Source: Casuarina equisetifolia (taxonomy: Eukaryota; Streptophyta; Magnoliopsida; Fagales; Casuarinaceae). From it: a DNA stretch of 64,000 nt. A program made the translations under genes and the position numbers. This document shows, one piece after another, positions 11,492-24,700 of the stretch. The DNA is taken from NCBI GenBank assembly GCA_028551475.1, contig CM052362.1:12488316-12552315 (forward strand), in the 5' to 3' direction. The notes below the pieces were generated by a model that saw only the letters and a program-made list of their open reading frames with translations, was not told the DNA's origin and made no database searches. Position 1 is the stretch's first letter; every line of letters starts with the position of its first letter.

Positions 11492-11972
11492 GTATTTCAC
11501 CTTTTTTCTTATGTAGTTATTTATTTACTTCTTTGTTAGCAGGTAAGGCTGGTGGTCAATGCTTGGCTGCATGCCCAGGAAGTGATTGTGTAATGCTATT
11601 ATTCTTTGTAGGTCTTAATCATAGAGCTAGTTTATTGTCAACCTGCTTGTATTGGGAATGATCAGATGGACACATATTTTAGTTAATTGGGATTTCATAT
11701 AGATGCGTTGTATCAGTTCTGGTCTACTCAACTATGGATTTAGTTTATTCTTGATAGTCTGAAATAGTTATGCGTGTTTTGCTAATCCTGAGCCTGGTCA
11801 ATTCTCTGGATGAAATGCATTTGCATTTTGAACTTGGTATGCTTTGGAGTCTGATATTTGTCACAGGTAACGTCGATTGTAGAATTATTTTTGTGAAAAT
11901 ACTAGTTTGTTCCTTTCTTTCGTAGGTGTTTTATTTGTTTTGTACTTATGGTGTAGTATTTGCTTATGTCAT
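11492..11972 (+). other. Residual CENH3 intron after exon 5
   Basis: Begins with a good donor (GAG followed by GTATTT) and is T-rich like an intron. No exon encoding the end of the histone fold is found before the LTR. Confidence 0.6.
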
Positions 11973-12678
11973 TGATGCAGATGCACTTAAGGCCTAATAT
12001 TATGAGTTGCAATATAATAGAATTAAAAGCCCATAACATAGTCCAGTGGGTCCAAGAAGGCCAAGATTGAAGAAGCAGCCCAAGAATATTCCATAGCATC
12101 TCTACAATCTTTAGGGTTTCCTTAGTAGTTGTTGAGTTCTTAATTTCTTAGGTTTAATTTATTGTTTGAGAATATTTTCTTTTATTTGGTTTTCCATAAT
12201 TGTCTAGGTTCCTAATTTATCTGGGTTTCCATACTTGTTAGATTTCTAACTTGTTTAGAATTCTTTATTTGTCAGAATCCAGAATTGTTAAGACCTCCTT
12301 AATTATAGGGATTCTTTATTTGTCAGGATCCTTCTAGAATTAAGTTTAGCTGCCTATTTAAAGGGAGAATTGGATTAGTTGTAAGTAGAATTGTTTTCCA
12401 GATAACATAAACCCCAAAGTTGTGTGATCAACTTTTGCATCCTTTATCCAATTCTTGCCAGGGATTGGTGGTGGTCCTTGACTGGTGGCGTTGCCTTTAC
12501 GTCTTGGAGTTTATTGGCATCTATCTTTTTATTTTTGTTCTTTATATTTTCGTTTTTCCTCCCTTCCTCCCTATAAACAGTCACCTTTTCCCATAAAAAA
12601 CACTAAAACACCAAAAAAATGATTTTTACATATTTTCTTATCCCGAACTCGCTTAGGCCCACCATAACATTCGCATCA
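11973..12678 (+). mobile_element. LTR at the CENH3-satellite boundary, no TSD
   Basis: Starts TGATGCAGATGCACTTAAGG and ends ATTCGCATCA. Its termini and interior match the solo LTR at 29643-31083 and the partial copies at 43.9-44.66 and 59.2-59.54 kb. The left flank is CENH3 intron (GTCAT) and the right flank is satellite (TTACC). The five bases differ, so there is no target-site duplication. Internally it has a run of GGATTC/GGTTTC + TTTATTTGT-type segments and a GTGTGATCAACTTTTGCATCC block shared by the family. No coding region. Confidence 0.85.
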
Positions 12679-12892
12679 TTACCTTTGGGACAGTTAGACA
12701 GGGATTTGGCAAGTTTTGAACAAAAACGGAGGCAGTCGTATTTTGTAGCCACTAAATGGACAATTTTGCCTCTGTCCATGAGGTCCATTATTTTTTATTC
12801 AAAATTGCCCTAGATCACCGTTCATGCATCCTGATTAATATGGTGAATGTCGTTTGTTGTGTATTTGTCACCTTAATGGTATTTTTTATTTT

Positions 12893-12910
12893 ATATATAT
12901 ATATATATAT
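12893..12910. repeat. (TA)n microsatellite within a monomer
   Basis: The A/T-rich part of one satellite monomer has expanded to a run of TA repeats. A longer run of the same kind is at 14718-14744. Confidence 0.9.
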
Positions 12911-14714
12911 GTTCAGTAAAAATGACAAAATAATTTCTCATTTTTTGCTATTTTTAGCTAATATTTTTCACTATTTAAAGAATCTCTAAGCTTTGGGACG
13001 GTCAGACAGTAATTTGGCAAGTTTTGAACAAAAACGGAGGTAGTCGTATTGTTTTGCCACTAAATTGACAATTTTGCCCCTGTTCACGAGGTGCAATGTT
13101 TTTCCTCAAAATTGCCCTGGATCACAGTCCATGCATCTTGAATAAAATGGTGATTGTCGTTTGCTGCGTATTCATCACCTTGAGGGTATTTTTTATTTTT
13201 TATTTTTAATTTTATATATTTTCATAAAAGTGACAAAATAAATTCCCATTTTTGACTATTTTTAGTGAATATTTTTTATTACTTAAAGAACCTTTAAGCT
13301 TTGGGACAATCAGATAGGGATTTGGCAAGTTTTGAACAAAAACGGAGGTTGTCGTATTTTTTTGCCACTAAATGGATGATTTTGCCCTTGTCCATGAGGT
13401 CCACTGTTTTTCTTCGAAATTGCCATGGATCACTGTCCATGTATCCTGATTAATATGGTGAATGTCGTTTGCCGCATATTCGTCACCTTGATGGTATTTT
13501 TTTTTTATATATATTTATATATTTTCATTAAAAATGACAAAATAATTTGCCATTTTTTGCTATTTTTAGCTAATATTTTTTACTATTTAAAAAACCTCTA
13601 AGCTTTGGAACAGTCATACAATAATTTCGCAGGTTTTGAACAAAAATGGAGGGAGTCGTATTTTTTTGCCACTAAATTGACGATTTTGCCCTTATCCACG
13701 AGGTCCACTGTTTTTCCTCGAAATTGCCATGGATCACTGTCTATGCATGCTGAATAAAATGGTGAATGTTGTTTGCCGCGTATTCGTCACCTTAATGGTA
13801 TTTTTTATTTTTCTTATATTTATATATTTTCATTAAAAATGAGAAAATTATTTGCCATTTTTGGCTATTTTTAGCTATTATTTTTTACTATTTACAGAAC
13901 ATCTTAGCCTTGGGACAGTCAGACAGGGATTTGGCAAGGTTTGAACAAAACGGAGGTAGTCGTATTTTTTTGTCACTAAATAGACGATTTTGGCCCTGTT
14001 CACGAGGTCCACTGTTTTTCCATGAAATTGCCCTGTATCATCGTCCATGCATCCTGATTAATATGGTGAATGTCGTTTGCCGCGTATTTGTCACCTTGAT
14101 GGTATTTTTTATTTTTTCTTAAATTTATATATTTTCATCAAAATTACAAAATAATTTCCTATTTTTGGCTATTTTTAGCTAATATTTTTTACTATTTAAA
14201 GAACCTCTAAGCTTTGGGACGGTCAAACAACGATTTCCTAAGTTTTGAACAAAAACGGAGCTAGTCGTATTTTTTTGCCACTAAATGGACGATTTTGCCC
14301 CAGTTCATGAGGTCCACTGTTTTTCCATGAAATTGCCCTGTATCATCGTCCATGCATCTTGATTAATATGGTGAATGTCGTTTGCCACGTATTCGTCACC
14401 TTGATGGTATTTTTTATTTTATTTTTATATTTATATATTTTCATTAAAAATGACAAAATAATTTGCCATTTTTTGCTATTTTTAGCTAATATTTTTTACT
14501 ATTTAAAGAACCTCTTAGCTTTGGGACAGTCAGACAGGGATTTGGCAAGTTTTGAACAAAAACGGAGGTAGTCGTATTTTTTTGCCACTAAATGGACGAT
14601 TTTGCCCCTGTCCACGAGGTCCACTGTTTTTCCTCGAAATTGCCTTGGATCACCATCCATGCATCCTGATTAATATGGTGAATGTCGTTTGCCACGTATT
14701 CGTCACCTTAATGG

Positions 14715-14717
<3 letters not shown>

Positions 14718-14744
<27 letters not shown>
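14718..14744. repeat. (TA)n microsatellite within a monomer
   Basis: About 13 TA units in place of the usual T-rich stretch of the monomer. It is an independent expansion at the same monomer position as 12893. Confidence 0.9.
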
Positions 14745-14745
<1 letters not shown>

Positions 14746-17700
14746 GTTCAGTGGAAGTGACAAAATAATTTCTCATTTTTTGCTATTTTTAGCTAATATT
14801 TTTTACTATTTAAAGAACTTCTAAGCTCTGGGACAGTCAGATAGGGATTTGGCAAGTTTTGAACAAAAACGGAGGTAGTCGTATTTTTTTGCCACTAAAA
14901 GGATGATTTTGCCCTTGCCCAATAGGTCCACTATTTGTCCTCGAAATTGCCCTTGATCACTGTCCACACATCCTGATTAATATGGTGAATGTTGTTTGCC
15001 GCGTATTCGTCACCTTGATGGTATTTTTTATTATTTTTATATTTATATATTTTCATTAAAAATGACAATAATTTTCTATTTTTTATTATTTTTAGCTAAT
15101 ATTTTTTACTATTTAAAGAACCTCTAAGCTTTGGGACAGTCAGATAGGGATTTGGCATGTTTTGAACAAAAACGAAGGTAGTCATATTTTTTCGCCACTA
15201 AATGGATGATTTTGCCCTAGTCCACGAGGTCCATTGTTTTTCCTTGAAATTGCCCTGGATCACCATCCATGCATCCTGAATAAAATGGTGAATGTCATTT
15301 GCCGTGTATTTGTCACCTTAATGGTATTTTTCATTTTTTTTAATATTTATATATTTTCATTAAAAATCAAAAAATAATTTTTCATTTTTTAACATTTTTA
15401 ACTCATATTTTTTACTATTTAAAGAACCTCTAAGCTCTGGGACAATCAAACAGGGATTTGGCAAGTTTTGAACTAAAACGGAAGTAGTTGTATTTTTTTG
15501 CCACTAAAAGGACAATTTTGCCCTGTCCATGAGGTCCAATGTTTTTTCTCGAAATTGCCTTGGATCACCGTTCATGCATCCTGATTAGTATGGTGAATGT
15601 CGTTTGGCACGTATTCGTCACCTTCATGGTATTTTTTTATTTTTTTTTTATATTTATATATTTTCATTGAAAATGAGAAAATAATTTCCCATTTGTTGCT
15701 ATTTTTAGCTAATATTTTTTACTATTTAAAGAACCTCTAAGCTTTGGGACGGTCAGACAGTAATTTTGCAAGTTTTGAACAAAAACGGAGGTAGTCGTAT
15801 TTTTTTACCACTAAATGGACGATTTTGCCCCTATCCACGAGGTCCATTGTTTTTTTCTCAAAATTGCCCTGGATCACTGTCCATGCATCCTGAATAAAAT
15901 GGTGAATGTCGTTTGCCACGTATTCGTCACCTTCATGGCATTTTTTATTTTTCTATATTTATATATTTCCATTAAAAATGACAAAATAATTATCCTTTTT
16001 TACTCTTTTTAGCTAATATTATTTACTATTTAAAGAACCTCTAAGCTTTGGGACAGTCAGACAAGGATTTGGCAAGTTTTGAACAAAAATGGAGATAGTC
16101 GTATTTTTTTGCCACTAAAAGGACAATTTTGCCCCTGTCCACGAGGTCCACTATTTGTCCTCGAAATTGCCCTTGATCACTGTCTATACATCTTGATTAA
16201 TATGATGAATGTCGTTTGCCGCGTATTCATCTCCTTCAGGGTATTTTTATTTTTATTTTTAATTTTTATATATTTTCATAAAAATGGCAAAATAATTTCC
16301 CTTTCTTGGCTTTTTTTAGCTAATATTTTTTACTATTTAAAGAACCTCTAAGCTTTGGGACAATCAGACAGGGATTTGGCAAGTTTTGAACAAAAACGGA
16401 GGTTGTCGTATTTTTTCGCCACTAAATGGATGATTTTGCCCCTGTCCACGAGGTCCATTGTTTTCCCTCGAAATTGCCCTGGATTACCGTCCATGCATCC
16501 TGATTAATATGGTGAATGTCGTTTGCTGCGTATTCGTCAGCTTGATGGTATTTTTTATTTTTGTATATTTATATATTTTCATTAAAAATGACAAAATTAT
16601 TTTCCTTTTTCACTATTTTTAGCTAATATTTTTTACTATTTAAAGAACCTCTAAACTTTGGGACAGTCAGATAGGGATTTGGCAAGTTTTGAAGAAAAAC
16701 AGAGGTAGTTGTATTTTTTCGCCATTAAAAGAACGATTTTGGCCCTATCTACGAGGCCCACTAATTGTCCTCGAAATTGCCCATGGTCACTGTCCATGCA
16801 TCCTAATTAATATGGTGAATGTCGTTTGCCACGTATTCATCACCTTGAAGGTATTTTATTTTATTTTTTTATTTTTATATATTTTCATTAAAATGGAAAA
16901 ATAAAATCCCTTTTTTGGCTATTCCTAGCTAATACTTTTTTACTATTTAAAGAACCTTTAAGCTTTAGGGTAATCAGACAGGGATTTGGCAAGTTTTGAA
17001 CAAAAACGGAGCTTGTCGTATTTTTTCGCCGTTAAATGGACAATTTTGCCCCTGTCCACGAGGTCCATTGTTTTTCCTTGAAATTGCCCTGGATCATCGT
17101 CCAGGCATCCTAATTAATATGGTGAATGTCGTTTGCCGCGTATTCGTCACCTTGATGGTATTTATTTATTTATTTTTTATATTTATATATTTTCATAAAA
17201 ATTACAAAATAATTTCCCATTTTTGGTAATTTTTAGCTAATATTTTTTACTATTTAAAAAACCACTAAGCTTTGGGACAGTCAGACAGTGGTATCGAAGG
17301 TGTTGAACAAAAACGGACGTAGTCGTATTTTTTTGCCACTAAATGGATGATTTTGCCCCTGTCCACGAGGTCAACTATTTTTTCTCGAAATTGCCCTTGA
17401 TCACTGTCCATGCATCCTGATTAATATGGCGAATGTTGTTTGCAGCGTGTTCGTCACCTTAATGGTATTTTTTTATATATATATTTATATATTTTCATTA
17501 AAAATGACAAAATAATTTTTTATTTTTTGCTATTTTTAGCTAATATCTTTTACTATTTAAAGAACCTCTAAGCTTTGGGAGAGTCAGGCGGGGATTTGGC
17601 AAGTTTTGAACAAAAATGAAGGTAGTCGTATTTTTTCACCACTAAATGGATGATTTTGCCCCAGTCCACAAAGTCCACTATTTTTCCTCAAAATTGCCCT

Positions 17701-20700
17701 GGATCACCGTCGATTCATCCTGAATAAAATGGGGAATGTCGTTTGCCGTGTATTCGTCACCTTGACGGTATTTTTTATTTTTTTTTTATATTTATATTTT
17801 TATCAAAATTGACAAAATAATTTTCTATTTTTTACTATTTTTAGCTAATGTTTTTTTCTATTTAAAGAACCTCTAAGCTTCGGGACAATCAGACAGGGAT
17901 TTGGCAAATTTTGAACAAAAATGGAGGTTGTCGTATTTTTTTGCTACTAAATAGACAATTTTGCCCCTGTCCATGAGGTCCACTGTTTTTCCTCGAAATT
18001 GTCCTAGATCACCGTCCATGCATCCTGAATAAAATGGGGAATGTTGTTTGCCGTGTATTCATCATCTTGGTGGTATTTTTTTTATTTATATTTTTCATCA
18101 AAATTGACAAAATAATTTTTCATTTTTTACTACTTTTAGCTAATATTTTTTTCTATTTAAAGAACCTCTAAGCTTTGAGACAGTCACACAAGGATGTAGC
18201 AAGTTTTGAACAAAAACGGAAGTAGTTGTATTTTTTTCCCCATTAAAAAGATGATTTTGCTCTTGTCCACGAGATCCACTATTTGTCCTTGAAATTGCCC
18301 TTGATCACTGTCCATGCATCTTGATTAATATGGTGAATGTCGTTTGCCGTGTATTCATGACCTTGAGGGTATTTTTTTTTTCTATTTTTATATATTTTCA
18401 ATAAAATGGCAAAATAATTTCCCTTTTTTGGCTATTCCTAGCTAATATTTTTTACTATTTAAAGAACCTCTTAGCTTTGGGACAATCAGACAGGGATTTG
18501 GCAAGTTTTGAACAAAAACGGAGGTAGTCGTATTTTTTCGCCACTAAATGGACGATTTTGCCCCTATCCACTAGGTCCACTGTTTTTCCTTGAAATTGCC
18601 CTGGATCACCATCCATGCATGCTGATTAATATGGTGAATGTCATTTGCAACATATTCGTCACCTTAATGATATTTTTCATTTTTTCTATATATTTATATA
18701 TTTTTATTAAAAATGACAAAGTAATTTTCTATTTTTTGCTATTTTTAGCTAATATTTTTTACTATTTAAAGAACCTCTAAGCTTTGCGACGGTCAAACCA
18801 TAATTTCGCAAGTTTTGAACAAAACCGGAGGTAGTCGTATTTTTTTGCCACTACATCGACGATTTTGCCCCTGTTAACGAGGTCCAATGTTTATCTTTGA
18901 AATTGCCCTGGATCACTGTCTATGCATCCTGAATAAAGTTGTGAATGTCGTTTGCTGCATATTCGTCACCTTGGTGGTATTTTTTTAATATTTTTTTATA
19001 TTTATATATTTTTGTTAAAAATGACAAAATAATTTGCCAATTTTGACTATTTTTAGCTAATATTTTTTACTATTTAAGGAACCTCTTAGCTTTGGGACAG
19101 TCAAACAGGGATTTGGCAAGTTTTGAACAAAAACGGAGGTAGTCGTATTTTTTCACCACTAAATGGACGATTTTGCCCCTGTCCACGAGGTCCACTGTTT
19201 TTCCTCGAAACTCCCCTGGATCACCGTCATGGATCCTGATTAATATGGTGAATGTCGTTTGCCACGTATTCATAACCTTAATGGTATTTTTTATTTTTTT
19301 TTTATATTTATTTATTTTCATAAAAATAACAAAAAATATTTCTCATTTTTTGCAATTTTTGGCTAATCCTTTTTACTATTGAAAGAATCACTAAGCTTTG
19401 GGATGGTCAAACAGTAGTGTCAAAAGTTTTGAACAAAAACAGAGGTAGTTTTATTTTTTTGCTACTAAAAGAACGATTTTGCCCGTGTCCACAAGGTCCA
19501 CTATTTTTCCTCTAAATTGCCCTTGATCACTGTCCATGGATCCTGATTAATATGGTGAATGTCATTTGCCGTGTATTCGTCACCTTGATGGTATTTTTTT
19601 TTATATTTATATATTTTCATTAAAAATCAAAAAATAATTTTCCATTGTTTGCTATTTTTAGCTAATATTTTTTACTATTTAAAGAACCTCTTAGCTTTGG
19701 GATAGATGGAGAGGGATTTGGCAAGTTTTGAAGAAAAACGGAGGTAGTCATATTTTTTTGCCACTAAATGGACGATTTTGCCCCTGTCCACGAGGTCCAT
19801 TGTTTTTCCTCGAAATTGCCTTGGATCACCATCTATCCATCCTGATTAATATTGTGAATGTCGTTTACAGCATATTCATCACCTTAATGGTATTTTTTAT
19901 TTTTATATATTTTCATTAAAAATGACAAAATAATTTCCCATTTTTTGCTATTTTTAGCTAATATTTTTTACTATTTAAAGAACCTCTAAGCTTTGGGATG
20001 GTCAGACAGTAATTTCGCAAGTTTTGAACAAAAACGGAGGTAGTCGTATTTTTTTGCCACTAAATCGATGATTTTGCCCTATTCATGAGGTCTAATGTTT
20101 TTCCTCAAAATTGCCCTGGATTACTGTCCATGCATCCTAAATAAAATGGTGAATGTCGTTTGCCGCGTATTTGTCACCTTGATGGTATTTTTTATTTTTT
20201 TTATAATTATATATTTTCATTAAAAATGGGAAAATAATTTTCCATTTTTTACTATTTTTAGCGAATAGTTTTTACTATTTAAAGAACCTCTAAGCTTTGG
20301 GACAGTTAGACAGGGATTTGGCAAGTTTTGAACAAAAACGGAGGTAATCGTATTTTTTTGCCACTAAAAGGACGATATTGCCCTTGTACACGAGGTCCAC
20401 TATTTGTCCTCAAAATGGCCCTTGATCACCGTCCATGCATTCTGATTAATATGGTGATTGTCGTTTGCCGCGTATTCGTCATCTTGAGGGTTCTTTTTAT
20501 TTTTTATTTTATGTATTTTCAATAAAATGGCAAAATAATTTCTCTTTTTTGGCTACTCCTACCTAATATTTTTTAGAACCTCTAAGCTTTGGGACAATCA
20601 GACAAGGATTTGGCAAGTTTTGAATAAAAACAAAGGTTGTCGTATTTTTTTGCCACTAAATGGATGATTTTGCCCCTGCGCACGAGGTCCATTGTTTTTC

Positions 20701-21213
20701 CTCGAAATTGCCCTGGATCACCATCCATGCATCATGATTAATATGGTGAATGTCGTTTGCTGCATATTTGTCAGCTTGATGGTATTTTTTTTTATATTTA
20801 TATATTTTCATAAAAATTGCAAAATAATTTCCCATTTTTGGCAGTTTTTAGCTAATATCTTTTACTATTTAAAGAACCACTAAGCTTTGGGATGGTCAGA
20901 CAGTAGTGTTGAAGGTTTTGAACAAAAACGGTCATAGTCGTATTTTTTTGCCACTAGATGGACGATTTTGCCCCTGTCCACGAGGTCCGTTATTTTTCCT
21001 TGAAATTGCCCTTGATCACTGTCGATGCATACTAATGAATATGGTGAATGTCGTTTGCCGCGTATTTGTCACCTTGATGGTATTTTTGAATTTTTTTTTC
21101 TATTTATATATTTTCATTAAAAATGACAAAATAATTTGCCATTTTTTATTATTTTTTGCTAATATTTTTTTTCTAGTTAAAGAACCTCTAAGCTTTGGGA
21201 CAATCAAACAATA

Positions 21214-21713
21214 NNNNNNNNNNNNNNNNNNNNNNNNNNNNNNNNNNNNNNNNNNNNNNNNNNNNNNNNNNNNNNNNNNNNNNNNNNNNNNNNNNNNNNN
21301 NNNNNNNNNNNNNNNNNNNNNNNNNNNNNNNNNNNNNNNNNNNNNNNNNNNNNNNNNNNNNNNNNNNNNNNNNNNNNNNNNNNNNNNNNNNNNNNNNNNN
21401 NNNNNNNNNNNNNNNNNNNNNNNNNNNNNNNNNNNNNNNNNNNNNNNNNNNNNNNNNNNNNNNNNNNNNNNNNNNNNNNNNNNNNNNNNNNNNNNNNNNN
21501 NNNNNNNNNNNNNNNNNNNNNNNNNNNNNNNNNNNNNNNNNNNNNNNNNNNNNNNNNNNNNNNNNNNNNNNNNNNNNNNNNNNNNNNNNNNNNNNNNNNN
21601 NNNNNNNNNNNNNNNNNNNNNNNNNNNNNNNNNNNNNNNNNNNNNNNNNNNNNNNNNNNNNNNNNNNNNNNNNNNNNNNNNNNNNNNNNNNNNNNNNNNN
21701 NNNNNNNNNNNNN
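21214..21713. other. Assembly gap (500 N)
   Basis: Exactly 500 N, a usual placeholder for a gap of unknown size. Satellite monomers run forward on the left and reversed on the right. Confidence 0.98.
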
Positions 21714-24700
21714 AAAAATGCAAGTACCTTTGTTTTCTTTTGAAAACTTGTGAAATCACTTTCTGCCCATCCCAAAGATCAAAGCTTCTCTAAATAGTAA
21801 AAAATATTAGGTAAAAATAGCAAAAAATGTAAAATTATTTTGTCATTTTTTATGAAAATATATAAATGTAAAAAAAAAATAAAAAATACCATCAAAGTGA
21901 CAAATATGCAGCAAACGACATTCACCATTTTAATCAGGATGCATGGACGGTGATCTGGAGCAATCTTGAGGAAAAGTATAAGACCTCGTGGATAATGGTA
22001 AAATCATGCATTTAGTGGCGAAAAAATACGAGTACCTACGTTTTTGTTCAAAAGTTTTAAAATTACTGTTTTATCGTCCCAAAGCTTAGAGGTTCTTTAA
22101 ATAGGAAAAAATATTGGCTAAAAATAGCAAAAAAGGAGAAATTATTTTGTCATTTTTTATGAAAATATTAAATATATTAAAAAAAATAAAAAATACCATC
22201 AAAGTGACGATACACGGTAAACGACATTCACCATTTTAATCAGGATGCATGGACGGTGATCTAGGGTAATTTCGAGGAAAAACAGTGGACCTCGTGGATA
22301 GGGGCAAAATCGTCCATTTAGTAGTGAAAAAATACGAGTACCTCCGTTTTTGTTCAAAACTTGCAAAATCACTATCTGACTGACCCAAAGCTTAGAGGTT
22401 CTTTACATAGTAACAAGTATTAGCTAGAAATAGCAAAAAATAGGAAATTAATTTGACATTTTTTATCAAAATATATAAATATAAAGAAAATAAAAAAAAC
22501 AATTAAGGTGACAAATACGCGGCAAACGACATTCACTATTTTAATCAAGATGCATGGACAGTGATCCAGGGCAATTTCGTTGGAAAAAGATAGGACCTCG
22601 TGGACGGGCGCAAAATCATCCATTTGGTGCTGAAAAAATACAAGTACCTCCATTTTTGCTTAAAACTTGCAAAATCACTATCTGACCCTCCTAAAGCTTA
22701 GAGGTTCTTTAAATAGTAAAAGATATTAGCTAACAATAACAAAAAGTGGGAAATTATTTTGTCATTTTTATGAGAAGGTTTAAATAAAAAAAAGGTTAAA
22801 AAAATACCATCAAATTGATGAATATGCGGCAAACGTCATTCACCATTTTAATCAAGATGCATGGGCAGAGATCCAGGGCAATTTCGAGGAAAAACAGTGG
22901 ACCTTGTGGACAGGGGCAAAATTATTGATTTAGTGGTGAAAAAATACGAGTACCTCCGTTTTTGTTCAAAACTTGCAAAATTACTGTCTGACCGTCTCAA
23001 AGATTATAGGTTCTTTAAATAGTAAAAAATATTAGCTAAAAATAGCAAAAAATAGAAATTATTTTCTCATTTTTAAAGAAAATATTAAATATAAAAAAAA
23101 TAAAAATACCATCAAAGTGACGAATATGCGGCAAATAACATTCACCATTTTAATCAAGATGCATGGATGGTGATCCATGCAATTTCGAGGAAAAATAGTG
23201 GACCTCGTCGATAGGGGCAAAACCGTCCATTGAATGGCAAAAAAATATAAGTACCTCCGTTTTTGTTCAAAGCTTGCGAAATCACTGTCTGACTATCCCA
23301 AAGCTTAGAGGTTCTGTAAATAGTACAAAATATTAGCTAAAAATAGCAAAAAATGGGAAATTATTTTGTCATTTTTTATGAAAATATATAAATATAAAAT
23401 AAAAATAAAAAATACCATCAACATGACGAATACGCAGCAAACGACATTTAACATTTTAATCAGGATACACATATGGTGATCCAGGGCTATTTCAAGGAAA
23501 AACACAGTACCTTGTGGACAAGGGCAAAATCATCCATTCAATGGCAAAAAAATACGAGTACCTCCGTTTTTGTTCAAAACTTGCAAAATCATTATGTGAC
23601 AAAGGCTTAGAGGTTCTTTAAATAGTAAAAGATATTAGCTAAAATAGCAAAAAGTAGGAAATTATTTTGGAATTTTTTATGAGAATATTTAAATATAAAA
23701 AAATTTAAAAAATACCATCAAAGTGACAAATACGCGGGAAACGACATTCACCATTTAATCAGTATACATGGACAGTTGTGCAGGGCAATTTCGAGGGAAA
23801 ACAAAGCACCTCATGGACAGGAGTAAAATCATCCATTTAGTGGCAAAAAAATACGAGTACTTCTGTTTTTGTTCAAAAGTCACAAAATTACTGTTTAATC
23901 GTCCCAAAGCTTAGAGGTTCTTTAAATAGTAAAAAATATTAGCTAGAAATAGCGAAAAATGGGAAATTAATTTTACATGTTGTATGAAAATATATAAATA
24001 TAAAAAGAATAAAAATACCATTAAGGTGACGAATACGTGGCAAACGACATTCACCATTTTAATCAGGATGCATGGACAGTGATCCAAGGCAATTTCGATT
24101 GAAAAAGAGAGGACCTCATGGACAAGGGCAAAATCAACCATTTAGTGGCAAAAAAATACGAGTAGCTCCATTTTTATTCAAAACTTGCGAAATCATTGTC
24201 TGACCATCCCAAAGCTTAGAGGTTCCTTAAATAGTAAAAAATATAATCTAAAAATAGCAAAAAAGAGAAATTATTTTGTCATTTTTAATGAAAATATTTA
24301 AATATAAAAAAAATACCATCAAAGTGACAAATATGCGGCAAACGTCATTCACCATTTTATTCAGGATGCATGGACGGTGATCTAGGGCAATTTTGAGGAA
24401 AAACAAAGGACCTCGTGGACAGGGGAAAATCATCCATTTAGTGGTGAAAAAATACAAGTACCTCCGTTTTTGTTCAAAAGATGCGAAATCACTATCTAAT
24501 CGTCCTAAAGCTTAGAGGTTCTTTAAATAGTAAAAAATATTAGCTAAAAGTAGCAAAAAATGGGAAATTATTTTGTCATTTTTTATGAAAATATATAAAT
24601 GTCAAAAAAATAAAAAAATACCATCAAAGTGATGGATACGGGACAAACGACATTCACCATTTTAATCAGGATACATGGACGGTGATACTGGGCAATTTCG

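Larger units (their letters stand above)
12679..21213 (+). repeat. ~305-bp satellite array, forward arm (about 28 monomers)
   Basis: Tandem monomers, spacing 296-311 bp between successive GCTTTGGGAC blocks (12987, 13298, 13602, 13908, 14211, 14518, 14825 and so on). Consensus order: CTTTGGGACAGTCAGACAGG, TTTGGCAAGTTTTGAACAAA, ACGGAGGTAGTCGTA, CCACTAAATGGACGATTTTG, CCACGAGGTCCACTG, CCATGCATCCTGATTAATAT, GTGAATGTCGTTTGCCGCG, TATTCGTCACCTT, an A/T-rich stretch, AATGACAAAATAATTT, GCTATTTTTAGCTAATATTT, TTTAAAGAACCTC. Several monomer types are mixed: CTGATTAATATGG versus CTGAATAAAATGG, and TAAATGGACG versus TAAAAGGACG. It is non-coding. Confidence 0.95.

Noticed and set aside
20906-21793. Open frames of 180-295 codons spanning the gap
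   Set aside because: They consist mostly of X from the 500 N and are artefacts.
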